From the NCBI RefSeq assembly GCF_028369295.1, contig NZ_JAQMYP010000035.1:45772-109771 (forward strand): a DNA stretch of 64,000 nucleotides. The letters run 5' to 3'. Position 1 is the first letter of the stretch, and each line of letters opens with the position of its first letter. This DNA comes from Streptomyces sp. HD (GTDB taxonomy: Bacteria; Actinomycetota; Actinomycetes; Streptomycetales; Streptomycetaceae). Shown in pieces: positions 51,009 to 59,786 of this stretch. Made by a program: the position numbers and the translations under genes. The notes beneath the pieces are model-generated. The model made no database searches. It saw only the letters and a program-made list of their open reading frames with translations, and was not told the origin of the DNA.

Positions 51009-52403
51009 GTGGCCGCCGCCAGTTCACCCGACAAGGCACCTGCCGCACCCGTCGCCAAGCGGGACCGCACGCACTACCTCTACATCGCGGTGATCATCGC
51101 GGTGGCCCTCGGTATCACCGTGGGTCTGGTCGCGCCCGACTTCGCGGTCGAGCTGAAGCCCATCGGCGCGGGCTTCGTGAACCTGATCAAGATGATGATC
51201 TCGCCGATCATCTTCTGCACGATCGTGCTCGGCATCGGTTCGGTCCGCAAGGCCGCCAAGGTCGGCAAGGTCGGCGGTATCGCGCTGGTCTACTTCCTCG
51301 CGATGTCGCTGGTCGCGCTCGGCATCGGTCTCGTCGTCGGCAACATCCTGGAGCCGGGCACGGGCCTGCAGATCACCGACGCCATCAAGGACGCCGGTCA
51401 CGAGCAGGTCGACTCGGAGGCCAAGGACACCACCGAGTTCCTGCTCAGCCTCATCCCGACCACGATGGTCTCCGCGTTCACGTCGGAATCGGTCCTGCAG
51501 ACCCTGATCATCGCGCTGCTCGCCGGCTTCGCGCTGCAGGCCATGGGCTCGACCGGGGAGCCGATCCTGCGCGGTGTGCAGCACATCCAGCGGCTCGTCT
51601 TCCGCATCCTCGCCATGGTGATGTGGGCCGCGCCGATCGGTGCCTTCGGTGCCATCGCGGCCGTCACCGGGTCGGCCGGCATCGACGCGCTGAAGGAACT
51701 CGCCATCCTGATGCTCGGCTTCTACGTCACCTGCTTCCTCTTCGTCTTCATCGTGCTCGGCGCGCTGCTGCGGATCGTCTCCGGCCTCAACATCTTCACG
51801 CTCTTCAGGTACCTGGGCCGTGAGTTCCTGCTGATCCTGTCCACCTCCTCCTCCGAGTCCGCGCTGCCGCGCCTCATCGCGAAGATGGAGCACCTCGGCG
51901 TCAGCAAGCCGGTGGTCGGCATCACCGTCCCGACCGGCTACTCCTTCAACCTCGACGGCACCATGATCTACATGACCATGGCGTCCCTGTTCATCGCCGA
52001 CGCCATGGGTACGCCGATGTCGATCGGCGAGCAGATCCCGCTGCTGCTCTTCCTGCTGGTCGCCTCCAAGGGCGCCGCCGGTGTCACCGGCGCCGGTCTG
52101 GCCACGCTGGCCGGTGGCCTCCAGTCGCACAAGCCCGCCCTGGTGGACGGCGTCGGCCTCATCGTCGGCATCGACCGCTTCATGAGCGAGGCCCGGGCCC
52201 TCACGAACTTCGCGGGCAACGCCGTCGCCACGGTCCTGATCGGCACCTGGACCAAGGAGATCGACCGGGACCAGGTCGACCAGGTGCTCACCGGCCGGCT
52301 CCCGTTCGACGAGACGACCCTCCTCGACGACGCCCACGGCGCCTCGGCCGGCGTTCCGGACCAGGGCGGCGACAAGGAGGACAAGGAACTCGCCAAGGCC
52401 TGA
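51009..52403 (+). CDS. dctA: C4-dicarboxylate/cation symporter (DctA, DAACS family)
   Basis: This 464-residue secondary transporter has about eight helices and two re-entrant loops. The signature SSSESALPRLIAKMEHLGV, VPTGYSFNLDGTMIYMTMA and the GAAGVTGAGLATLA loop mark the glutamate/dicarboxylate symporter family. It imports succinate, malate or fumarate with cations. The GTG start at 51009 follows AAGGAGGG. About 200 bases separate it from the divergent kinase gene, including an AT-rich patch near 50840-50860 that could bind the regulator. A hairpin terminator follows. Confidence 0.93.
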   Translation: MAAASSPDKAPAAPVAKRDRTHYLYIAVIIAVALGITVGLVAPDFAVELKPIGAGFVNLIKMMISPIIFCTIVLGIGSVRKAAKVGKVGGIALVYFLAMSLVALGIGLVVGNILEPGTGLQITDAIKDAGHEQVDSEAKDTTEFLLSLIPTTMVSAFTSESVLQTLIIALLAGFALQAMGSTGEPILRGVQHIQRLVFRILAMVMWAAPIGAFGAIAAVTGSAGIDALKELAILMLGFYVTCFLFVFIVLGALLRIVSGLNIFTLFRYLGREFLLILSTSSSESALPRLIAKMEHLGVSKPVVGITVPTGYSFNLDGTMIYMTMASLFIADAMGTPMSIGEQIPLLLFLLVASKGAAGVTGAGLATLAGGLQSHKPALVDGVGLIVGIDRFMSEARALTNFAGNAVATVLIGTWTKEIDRDQVDQVLTGRLPFDETTLLDDAHGASAGVPDQGGDKEDKELAKA

Positions 52404-52448
52404 CCCGCCGACCGGCCCGGCCTTCGAGCCCGGCCCGGTCCCCTCACT

Positions 52449-52489
52449 CCGGACGCCCGGACCCGCCTGAACCGGGACCGGGCGTCCGG
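52449..52489 (+). terminator. hairpin downstream of dctA
   Basis: 12-base arms CCGGACGCCCGG (52449-52460) and CCGGGCGTCCGG (52478-52489) have a 17-base loop. An imperfect second hairpin lies just before it, at about 52410-52440. Confidence 0.7.
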
Positions 52490-52575
52490 CCATGTCGTCG
52501 AAATCCCTTTGACCAGCCGCCCGACCGGGCCACACGCTGGAGGCCCCGACGCAGGCCGTCCGGCAGGAGGCGCGC

Positions 52576-54072
52576 ATGGCGGCAGAGGTATCGACCGGCT
52601 CACTCGGCGGCGACGAGGCGTCCCCCGTCTCACTGGACCAAATAAGCGACCTGTTCTTCGAGTTCCTGACCGCGGTCACCCGCGCTTCGCGCAAGGACCA
52701 GCAGGACGGCCGCAACCTCAGCACCCGGCTGATGGCCCACCTCGGATCCACCCCCAGCGACCGCCCCGTGGTCAAGGTGGCGTACGCGCCGTACGACCTG
52801 CCGAACGTCCATCTCGCCCTGGAGCGCTGGTTCGGCGCCGACCCCGCCCGCTCCTACGAGCTGATCGGCCTGCGCGGCGCCCAGCACCACGGCGACCTGA
52901 CGCTCGGCGACATCCTCGACGCGGCCGACCGCTACGACCGTTTCGTGATCGGCGCCGTCGACTACGCCCATCTGCCCGTCGCACCGGACACCGAACTGGC
53001 CTGCGTCTCCTGCGGGTTCTACCTCGGCAGCGAGGGCGACGAACGGTTCGCGGTGCTGCTGCGCGGGCCGCAGGACGAGTACGGGCGCAACAAGGTCGAG
53101 GTTGAAGTCCTCGCCCGGGACAAGGAGTTCGCGGACCGGCTGCTCGCCGAGCTCGACACCCTCGTACGCGCGCACAACGTCTTCCGCGGCCAGGTCCTCT
53201 CCTTCGAGGGCTCGGAGTTCGGGCACGGCCTGGGACCGTTCCGCTTCCACCGCCGCCCCGACCTCACCCGCGACGACATCGTGCTGCCCGCCGGCCTCCT
53301 CGAACGTCTGGAACGCCAGGTCATGGGCGTCGCCCGGCGCCGGGAACAGCTGCGCGCGGCGGGCCAGCACCTGCGCCGCGGACTCCTCCTGTACGGCCCG
53401 CCCGGCACCGGCAAGACCCACACGATCCGCTATCTGCTCTCCCACCTCCCGCAGTTCACGGTGGTGATCCTCGCCGGCACCAGCATCTCGGCCATCGGCC
53501 CCGCCTGCGCCCTGGCCCGGATGCTCCAGCCCGCGCTCGTCGTCCTGGAGGACTGCGACCTGATCGCCGAGGCCCGCGACTACGGCGGTGGCGACCAGCC
53601 GCTGCTCTTCCAGGTCCTGAACGAGATGGACGGCCTCGGCGACGACGCCGATGTCGCCTTCCTGCTCACCACCAACCGTGCCGACCTGCTGGAACCGGCC
53701 CTCGTCCAGCGCCCCGGCCGCGTCGACCTCGCGGTGGAGATCCCGCTGCCCGACGCTGACGGCCGCGCCCGCCTCCTCGGCCTCTACGGCACCGGACTCG
53801 GCCTCGGCAAGGACATCACGGACGAGGTCGTGACCCGCACGGAGGGTACGACTGCCTCCTTCACCAAGGAACTGGTCCGGCGCGCCGTACTGATCGCGGC
53901 GGAACGCGAGTCGGCCGGTACGGAGGCGGAGGACGTCCGCGCCGCACTCGACGAACTCCTCTCCGACCACGACCGCCTCACCCGCCGCCTGCTCGGAGTC
54001 CGCGAGGACGGAGACGGAGACGGGGAGGGGGACGAGGAAGGCGAAGGGGACTGGACGGCTCTGCGGGCCTGA
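52576..54072 (+). CDS. AAA-family ATPase with uncharacterised N-terminal domain
   Basis: This 498-residue protein has an N-terminal region of about 250 residues with no motif I can name from sequence (possibly DUF5925). An AAA domain follows: Walker A LLYGPPGTGKTHTIRYLL, Walker B LVVLEDCDLIAE, sensor TNRADLLEPALVQRPGRVDL with the arginine finger, and a lid. The tail is Asp/Glu/Gly-rich. Proteins of this form are widespread single genes in Streptomyces with unknown clients. ATG 52576 follows CAGGAGG. Confidence 0.88.
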   Translation: MAAEVSTGSLGGDEASPVSLDQISDLFFEFLTAVTRASRKDQQDGRNLSTRLMAHLGSTPSDRPVVKVAYAPYDLPNVHLALERWFGADPARSYELIGLRGAQHHGDLTLGDILDAADRYDRFVIGAVDYAHLPVAPDTELACVSCGFYLGSEGDERFAVLLRGPQDEYGRNKVEVEVLARDKEFADRLLAELDTLVRAHNVFRGQVLSFEGSEFGHGLGPFRFHRRPDLTRDDIVLPAGLLERLERQVMGVARRREQLRAAGQHLRRGLLLYGPPGTGKTHTIRYLLSHLPQFTVVILAGTSISAIGPACALARMLQPALVVLEDCDLIAEARDYGGGDQPLLFQVLNEMDGLGDDADVAFLLTTNRADLLEPALVQRPGRVDLAVEIPLPDADGRARLLGLYGTGLGLGKDITDEVVTRTEGTTASFTKELVRRAVLIAAERESAGTEAEDVRAALDELLSDHDRLTRRLLGVREDGDGDGEGDEEGEGDWTALRA

Positions 54073-54098
54073 CCGTGGCCCGGCCGCCGCCCGCGACG

Positions 54099-55052
54099 TC
54101 AACCGGCGGCCGGTACGGCCTCGGCCTTGACGCCCGCACCGTCCAGCCGCCCCAGCTCCTCCCCGCTCAACACCAGCTCCGCCGCACCCGCCGAGTCCCG
54201 TATCGTCTCCGGACGGCTCGCCCCCGGAATCGGGATCACGGCCGGGGACCGGGCCAGCAGCCAGGCCAGGCACACCTGCTGAGGGCTGACGCCGCGTGCC
54301 TCCGCCACGGCGTGGAACGCCCCGAAGCGCGAGTCCCGCATCCGCGACGGCCCGTCCAGGGAGCTGCGGGAGATGCCGCCCAGCGGGCTCCACGGCAGGA
54401 ACGCCAGCCCCAGTTCCGCGCACAGCCGGAGCTCGGCCTCGCTGTCCCGGACGGCCGGCGAGTACTGGTTCTGCACCGACACCAGCCGGTCGCCGAGGAT
54501 CCGGTGGGCGGCGCGGATCTGGTCCACGTCGGTGTTGGAGACACCGGCCAGCCGGATCTTGCCTTCGTCGAGCAGTTCGCGCAGTGCGCCGACGGACTCC
54601 TCGAACGGGACGGCCGGGTCGGGTTTGTGCAGCTGGTAGAGGCCGATCGCCTCGACGCCGAGCCGCCGCAGCGAGGCCTCGGCGGCGGCCTTGAGATGGC
54701 GGGGGTCGCCGTTGACCGTCCAGCTGCCGATGGGGGTCCCCCCAGGCCTTGGGGCACTGGGGGACGGTCGGCCCCGGCCGCCCTTGGTGGCCACCAGCAC
54801 ACCGTCCGCGTCGCCGCCGTACGCGGCGAGCGCGCGGGCGACGAGGAGTTCGTTGTGGCCGGGTTCGGCGCCCGGCAGATGGTAGGAGTCCGCCGTGTCC
54901 AGCAGCGTGATCCCCGCGTCCAGGGCGGCGTGCACGGTGGCCAGGGCGCGCCGCTCGTCGGGGTGGCCCTCGATGGACAGCGGCATCGCGCCGAGGCCGA
55001 TCGCGCTCACGCGGTGGGGGCCCAGAGCACGGTGCCGCATATCGGTCGTCAT
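54099..55052 (-). CDS. aldo/keto reductase
   Basis: This 317-residue NADPH-dependent reductase of the AKR barrel family has LLDTADSYHLPG with the catalytic Asp/Tyr, VLVATKGG with Lys, IGLYQLHKPDP with His, and PIPGASRPETIRDSAGAAEL for cofactor binding. It carries an inserted stretch after TKGG (about residues 100-115, GRPSPSAPRPGG) encoded by a dispersed repeat. The start is ATG 55052 or 55040. It begins one base after the NAD-epimerase stop, so the two are cotranscribed. The substrate is unknown. Confidence 0.9.
   Translation of the reverse strand: MTTDMRHRALGPHRVSAIGLGAMPLSIEGHPDERRALATVHAALDAGITLLDTADSYHLPGAEPGHNELLVARALAAYGGDADGVLVATKGGRGRPSPSAPRPGGTPIGSWTVNGDPRHLKAAAEASLRRLGVEAIGLYQLHKPDPAVPFEESVGALRELLDEGKIRLAGVSNTDVDQIRAAHRILGDRLVSVQNQYSPAVRDSEAELRLCAELGLAFLPWSPLGGISRSSLDGPSRMRDSRFGAFHAVAEARGVSPQQVCLAWLLARSPAVIPIPGASRPETIRDSAGAAELVLSGEELGRLDGAGVKAEAVPAAG
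54731..54765. repeat. dispersed palindromic repeat inside a coding region, copy 2
   Basis: It reads TGGGGGTCCCCCCAGGCCTT and then GGGGCACTGGGGGAC, nearly the same as 27425-27461. It sits in a loop of the aldo/keto reductase and preserves the frame. Confidence 0.75.
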
Positions 55053-55053
55053 A

Positions 55054-55974
55054 TCAGGCGCCGTCCTTTCCAAGGGTCTCGGCGACGGCCTTCGGGAGCC
55101 AGTGCCGGGCGTGTGTGAAGCGGAAACCGAGCCGTGTGGCACGGGAGTTGTCCATGCCGTAGGCACGGGCGAAGGAGAAGGGGGAGACGTCGCCGACCTC
55201 GACGGGTCGGAAGACGGTCCGGCCGTCCAGGAGGTGCGCGGCGATCTCGGCGCACAGGTCCTCGGTGGTCAGCAGACCGTGCGAGGCGGCGTTGACCGGG
55301 CCCGTGAAGTCCTGGCCCACCGCCCAGTACAGAAAGTCGGCGATCTCCTCGACATGGATGTACGTCGCCGGATGGTTCACCACGGGTACGGCGATCGGCT
55401 CACCGGCGCGGATACGGCTCGCGTAGTGCGTCATACGGCCGGTGAAGTCGTCGTCCCCGCCCAGCACATGGGCGACGCGCACCGCCGTGTACGGGAAGGC
55501 CGGGGCGGCGGCGAACACGGCCTCCGCCTGTCGCTTGCCCTCGCCGTAGTGGGTGTCGAGGAACTCCGGGTCGTCCCAGGGGAGTTCGAGGTCGACGGAT
55601 ACGGCTGCCGGGTCCACGTCCGTCTCGCGCACGGGGGCGATCGAGTCCTCGTACTCGTACACCTCCACCGTCGACGTCAGCACATAACGACGGGTGCGGC
55701 CCGCGAAGACCCGGCGGGCGATCTCCGCCTGTCGCGGGGTGTAGCAGACCTGGTCGACCACGGCGTCGAACGTCCGCGAACCCAGCGCCGCCGTCAGGGA
55801 CTTCTCGTCGCCGCGGTCGGCGACCAGGTGGACCGCCCCCGGCGGTGGCGGCGACGACCCTCGGTTGAGCACCGTCACCCTGTCCCCGGCGGCCAGCAGC
55901 CGTGCGATCAGCCGCTTGCCGAAATAGCGGCTGCCGCCGATGACCAGTACCTCTCGTGCCTTTCCCATGACCAT
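55054..55974 (-). CDS. NAD-dependent epimerase/dehydratase family protein
   Basis: This 306-residue extended short-chain dehydrogenase has the cofactor motif VLVIGGSRYFGKRLIARLL, STVEVYEYEDS, THYGEGKRQAEAVF with the YxxxK catalytic pair, and YIHVEEIADFLYWAV. It may be a sugar-nucleotide or reductase-type enzyme. ATG 55974 has a GGAG site; ATG 55968 is two codons further in. The frame remains open upstream to 56544 but is not coding there. It is divergent from the Lrp regulator, which likely controls it and the reductase behind it. Confidence 0.88.
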   Translation of the reverse strand: MVMGKAREVLVIGGSRYFGKRLIARLLAAGDRVTVLNRGSSPPPPGAVHLVADRGDEKSLTAALGSRTFDAVVDQVCYTPRQAEIARRVFAGRTRRYVLTSTVEVYEYEDSIAPVRETDVDPAAVSVDLELPWDDPEFLDTHYGEGKRQAEAVFAAAPAFPYTAVRVAHVLGGDDDFTGRMTHYASRIRAGEPIAVPVVNHPATYIHVEEIADFLYWAVGQDFTGPVNAASHGLLTTEDLCAEIAAHLLDGRTVFRPVEVGDVSPFSFARAYGMDNSRATRLGFRFTHARHWLPKAVAETLGKDGA

Positions 55975-56013
55975 AATTCTCCGGGCCATACACCGCGTCC
56001 TGAAGGGGAAGAC

Positions 56014-56532
56014 ATGGGAGATCCGGTCACCGCGCCGAAAGAACCACGGCATCTGCGCCCGACCACCACCGAAACATCGGTGGCCTTCGACGCCCTGGAC
56101 CGGCAGATCCTGGAGCTGCTCCAGACCGACGGCCGGATCAAGTTCAGCGAACTGGGCCGCCGGGTGCGGCTCAGCCCGGCCGCCGTCACCGAACGGGTAC
56201 GGCGACTGGAGGCGACCGGCGCGATCTCGGGGTACGGCGCCCAGGTCGCCCCCGCCCGGCTCGGCTACGGCATCCAGGCGTTCATCCGGGTCAACCCGCA
56301 CGGCGGCTACACCCTGCGTCACCCGCGCACCCTGGAGCTGATCGACCGTCCGGAGATCATCGAGGTCCACCACGTCGTCGGCGAGGACTGCTGGATCCTC
56401 AAGGTCGCCGTCGAGGACACCGTCCACCTGGAGGAGATCCTCGAACAGACCTCGGCGCTGGGCCGCACCACGACGTCGATCGTGCTGTCCTCCCCGCTGC
56501 CGGGGAAGCCCCTGCTGCCACGGTTGCCCTGA
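56014..56532 (+). CDS. Lrp/AsnC-family transcriptional regulator
   Basis: This 172-residue protein has an N-terminal helix-turn-helix (FDALDRQILELLQTDGRIKF, LGRRVRLSPAAVTERVRRLE) and a C-terminal RAM ligand domain (IIEVHHVVGEDCWILKVAVED). Such proteins sense amino acids and form octamers. ATG 56014 has a GAAGGGGAAG site. It is divergent from the epimerase/reductase pair 39 bases away, which is its probable target. Confidence 0.92.
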   Translation: MGDPVTAPKEPRHLRPTTTETSVAFDALDRQILELLQTDGRIKFSELGRRVRLSPAAVTERVRRLEATGAISGYGAQVAPARLGYGIQAFIRVNPHGGYTLRHPRTLELIDRPEIIEVHHVVGEDCWILKVAVEDTVHLEEILEQTSALGRTTTSIVLSSPLPGKPLLPRLP

Positions 56533-56561
56533 CGTCGGCGTCAAGGCTTACGTTCGTACGC

Positions 56562-56948
56562 ATGCGAATCGGCGAGCTGGCCGCGCGGGCCGGGACCACG
56601 ACGCGCACGTTGCGCTACTACGAGTCGCGGGGGCTGCTGCCCGCGCGGCGCAGCGGCAACGGGTATCGGACGTACGACGAGAGCGACCTGAAGCTGCTGC
56701 GGCAGATCAGGACGTTGCAGGACTTCGGGTTCGACCTGGAGGAGACCCGGCCGTTCGTGGAGTGTCTGCGGGCCGGGCACCCGGAGGGCGACTCGTGTCC
56801 CGCCTCGCTCGCGGTCTACCGGCGCAAGCTGGACGAGCTCGACGCGTTGATCGGCGAGTTGCAGGCAGTGCGGGCCAAGATCGGCCTGCGGCTGTCGATG
56901 GCCGAAGGGGAACCACCGTTGTGCGAACTGGGAGGGCAGGAGCTGTGA
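56562..56948 (+). CDS. MerR-family transcriptional regulator
   Basis: This 128-residue protein has a MerR winged helix (MRIGELAARAGTTTRTLRYY, ESRGLLPARRSGNGYRTYDE) and a dimerisation helix. Three Cys (VECLRAG, DSCPAS, PLCELG) in the effector region could respond to a metal or to redox stress. Its stop overlaps the thioredoxin start by four bases (GTGA), so it is likely a redox-responsive regulator of that gene. Confidence 0.9.
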   Translation: MRIGELAARAGTTTRTLRYYESRGLLPARRSGNGYRTYDESDLKLLRQIRTLQDFGFDLEETRPFVECLRAGHPEGDSCPASLAVYRRKLDELDALIGELQAVRAKIGLRLSMAEGEPPLCELGGQEL

Positions 56949-57277
56949 TCAAGGCAGCCGGCGTGGCCGAGGTGACGGACGCGGACTTCGAGACGGAGGT
57001 GATCGGGGCGGAGCTGCCGGTGCTGGTGGAGTTCACCGCCGACTGGTGTCCGCCGTGCCGGCAGATGGGGCCGGTGCTCACGGCCCTGGCCGCCGAGGAG
57101 GGGGAGCGGCTGAAGGTGGTGCAGCTGGACGTGGACACCAACCCGCTGACCACGAACGCCTACAAGGTGCTCTCCATGCCGACGTTCATGGTGTTCCGCG
57201 GCGGTGAGCCCGTGAAGTCGATGGTGGGGGCGCGGCCCAAGCGGCGACTGCTGGAGGAACTCGCCGACGTGCTGTGA
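56945..57277 (+). CDS. thioredoxin
   Basis: This 110-residue thioredoxin has the active site TADWCPPCRQMGPVL, the cis-Pro loop SMPTFMVFRGGEPV, and the classical length. It reduces protein disulfides with thioredoxin reductase. The active site reads CPPC rather than CGPC, which alters the redox potential. GTG 56945 overlaps the MerR stop, so translation is coupled. A clear terminator follows. Confidence 0.93.
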   Translation: MIKAAGVAEVTDADFETEVIGAELPVLVEFTADWCPPCRQMGPVLTALAAEEGERLKVVQLDVDTNPLTTNAYKVLSMPTFMVFRGGEPVKSMVGARPKRRLLEELADVL

Positions 57278-57306
57278 TCCCGTCCGGGATGTTGTCCGGA
57301 ACGCAA

Positions 57307-57340
57307 GAAATCCCCCGAGCAATTGCGCTCGGGGGATTTC
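57307..57340 (+). terminator. intrinsic terminator after the MerR/thioredoxin pair
   Basis: 14-base perfect arms (57307-57320 and 57327-57340) surround AATTGC, ending in ATTTC TTTG. Confidence 0.9.
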
Positions 57341-57427
57341 TTTGCGTATATTCAATGGTTCGCGACTTCGCGGAATTCCGGTCGCGGTGAAGTTCAGTGA
57401 GCACAGTATATCCGGGCGGGAGCAGAA

Positions 57428-59683
57428 TTGTCAAACACCGAATTTCAAGACGGTGAATTGCGTCGCGAGCAGGAATTCATCGACGGCCTGTACGCACGCG
57501 TGGACGCGCTGCGCGGTGACACCGAAGGCTCCGTCACGGACGCGCTCGCCCAGGGCAACACGCCCATGCAGGCCCGGCTGGAGCGGGACATCCTGGTCGC
57601 CGAGCGCTCGGGGCTGCTCGCCGCGCTGAACGCGGTGGACGGCTCGCTGTGCTTCGGCCGGATCGACCTGGCCTCGGGCGCCACCCACCACATCGGCCGT
57701 ATCGGCCTGCGCACCGACGACGCGGACCACACGCCGATCCTCATCGACTGGCGGGCCGACGTCGCCCGCCCCTTCTACCTGGCCACCGGCCACACCCCGA
57801 TGGGACTCAGGCGCCGGCGGCACATCACCACCAGCGGCCGTACCGTCACCGCCCTGCACGACGAGATCCTCGACCTCGGGGACCAGGAGCGGACCGGCCA
57901 CGAGGACCCGTCCGGTGACGCCGTCCTGCTCGCCGCCCTCGACGCCGCGCGCACCGGCCGGATGCACGACATCGTGCAGACCATCCAGGCCGAACAGGAC
58001 GAGATCATCCGGGCGCCCCATCGCGGGGTGCTGGTGGTCGAGGGCGGCCCCGGCACCGGCAAGACGGCCGTCGCGCTGCACCGCGCCGCGTATCTCCTCT
58101 ACGAACACCGCGAACTGCTCGCCAAGCGCGCGGTCCTGATCGTCGGCCCCAACCCCGCCTTCCTCGGCTACATCGGCGAGGTCCTGCCCTCGCTCGGCGA
58201 GACCGGCGTGCTGCTGGCCACGGTCGGCGAGCTGTTCCCCGGTGTGCGGGCGACGGCGACCGACACGCGGGCGGCGGCCGCGGTGAAGGGACGGGCCGAC
58301 ATGGCGGACGTCCTCGCCGAAGTCGTACGGGACTGGCAGGCGCTGCCCGATCCGGTGATCGCGATCGAGCACGACCGCGAGATCCTGATGCTCGACGACG
58401 ACCTGGTGCGGGTCGCCCGCGAGCGCACCCGGGACGCGAAGCTCCAGCACAACGTGGCGCGGGAGACCTTCGAGGGGCACATCCTCAACACACTCACCGA
58501 GCTGTACGCCGAGCGCGTCGGCACCGACCCGTACGACGGCGGCAGCCTCCTCGACGCGAGCGACATCACCCAGATCCGCGACGAGATCGCGGAGAACCCC
58601 GAGGTGTGGGCGGCCATCGACCAGTTGTGGCCGCGGCTGACCCCACAGCGGCTGGTCGCCGACTTCCTCGCCGACCCCGTCGGCTACCTCCCCGACGAGG
58701 ACGCGGCCGCCATCCGCCGTCCCGTGACGCGGGAGTGGACCGTGGCGGACGTACCGCTGCTCGACGAGGCGGCGGAACTGCTCGGCGAGGACGACCGGGT
58801 GAAGCGGGCGCTGGCCGAGCGGGAGCGGGAGACGCAGGTCGCCTATGCACAGGGCGTGCTGGACGTCTCGTACGCCTCGCGCACCTATGAGTTCGAGGAC
58901 AAGGACGAGGAGGACTCCGAGGTCCTCTCCGCGCACGACATCATCGACGCCGAGCGGTTCGCCGAGCGGCACGAGGAGGACGACCACCGCAGCGCCGCCG
59001 AGCGCGCGGCGGCCGACCGCACCTGGGCGTTCGGGCACATCATCGTCGACGAGGCGCAGGAACTGTCGCCGATGGCCTGGCGGCTGCTGATGCGGCGCAG
59101 CCCGACCCGCTCCATGACCCTGGTCGGCGACCCGGCCCAGACGGCCGAGGCGGCGGGTGTCGGCTCATGGCGGAAGATCCTCCAGCCGTACGTCGAGGAC
59201 CGCTGGGAGCACACCCGCCTCGGCGTCAACTACCGCACGCCCGCCGAGATCATGGACCTCGCCGCGGCGGTCGTCAGGGCGGAGAACCCGGACTTCGAAC
59301 CGCCGAGTTCCGTACGGTCCACCGGTGTACGTCCCTGGGTGCGGGCCACCGACGACCTGCCCGGGGCGGTGGCGAAGGCCGTCGAGGAGCTCACGCCGGC
59401 CGAGGGCCGGCTCGCGGTCATCGCCCCGCGCCATCTGCACCGCAAGCTGGCGGCCCGGCTGGACGGCGTCACCGCGGGCGCCGAGCCCGACCTGACGCGC
59501 GGCGTCGTACTCCTCGACCCCCGTCAGTCGAAGGGCCTGGAGTTCGACTCGGTGCTCGTGGTGGAGCCGGGGCTGTACGGCACGAGCGACCTGTACGTGG
59601 CGCTGACCCGGGCGACACAGCGGTTGGGGGTGCTGCACACGGGTCGGCTGCCGCAGGCGTTGGCCGAGGGCATGTCGGGGTGA
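57428..59683 (+). CDS. HelD/HelR-type UvrD-like RNA polymerase-associated helicase
   Basis: This 751-residue superfamily 1 protein has a short N-terminal coiled region, Walker A GGPGTGKTAVALHRAAYLL at 206-213, motif II HIIVDEAQELSPMAW, TLVGDPAQT, LGVNYRTPAEIM and the terminal YVALTRATQRLGVLHTG. It lacks a UvrD 2B domain. This is the HelD/HelR form, which displaces RNA polymerase from DNA and in Streptomyces can confer rifamycin tolerance. The TTG start at 57428 has a GGGAGC site. Whether it is rifamycin-inducible would depend on a RAE element, which I did not recognise. Confidence 0.88.
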   Translation: MSNTEFQDGELRREQEFIDGLYARVDALRGDTEGSVTDALAQGNTPMQARLERDILVAERSGLLAALNAVDGSLCFGRIDLASGATHHIGRIGLRTDDADHTPILIDWRADVARPFYLATGHTPMGLRRRRHITTSGRTVTALHDEILDLGDQERTGHEDPSGDAVLLAALDAARTGRMHDIVQTIQAEQDEIIRAPHRGVLVVEGGPGTGKTAVALHRAAYLLYEHRELLAKRAVLIVGPNPAFLGYIGEVLPSLGETGVLLATVGELFPGVRATATDTRAAAAVKGRADMADVLAEVVRDWQALPDPVIAIEHDREILMLDDDLVRVARERTRDAKLQHNVARETFEGHILNTLTELYAERVGTDPYDGGSLLDASDITQIRDEIAENPEVWAAIDQLWPRLTPQRLVADFLADPVGYLPDEDAAAIRRPVTREWTVADVPLLDEAAELLGEDDRVKRALAERERETQVAYAQGVLDVSYASRTYEFEDKDEEDSEVLSAHDIIDAERFAERHEEDDHRSAAERAAADRTWAFGHIIVDEAQELSPMAWRLLMRRSPTRSMTLVGDPAQTAEAAGVGSWRKILQPYVEDRWEHTRLGVNYRTPAEIMDLAAAVVRAENPDFEPPSSVRSTGVRPWVRATDDLPGAVAKAVEELTPAEGRLAVIAPRHLHRKLAARLDGVTAGAEPDLTRGVVLLDPRQSKGLEFDSVLVVEPGLYGTSDLYVALTRATQRLGVLHTGRLPQALAEGMSG

Positions 59684-59719
59684 CGCCAGGGATTCGCCGC
59701 GCCGCGGCAGTGCGGGCTG

Positions 59720-59780
59720 ACTGCGCGACCAACCGCCGTCGGGGGCTGGTCGCGCAGTTCCCCGCGCCCCTGAGGGGCGC
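59720..59780. terminator. bidirectional terminator and dispersed Streptomyces repeat
   Basis: 12-base arms ACTGCGCGACCA/TGGTCGCGCAGT (59720-59731, 59747-59758) are followed by a second hairpin GCGCCCC-TGA-GGGGCGC (59764-59780). The combination GCGCAGTTCCCCGCGCCCC is, from memory, a very frequent intergenic repeat in Streptomyces. It lies between convergent genes. Confidence 0.75.
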
Positions 59781-59786
59781 TGCGGT

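Noticed and set aside
57431..59038. Long minus-strand frame inside the helicase gene
   Set aside because: The product is a Val/Gly/Arg-rich composition artefact; the plus-strand frame has all helicase motifs.
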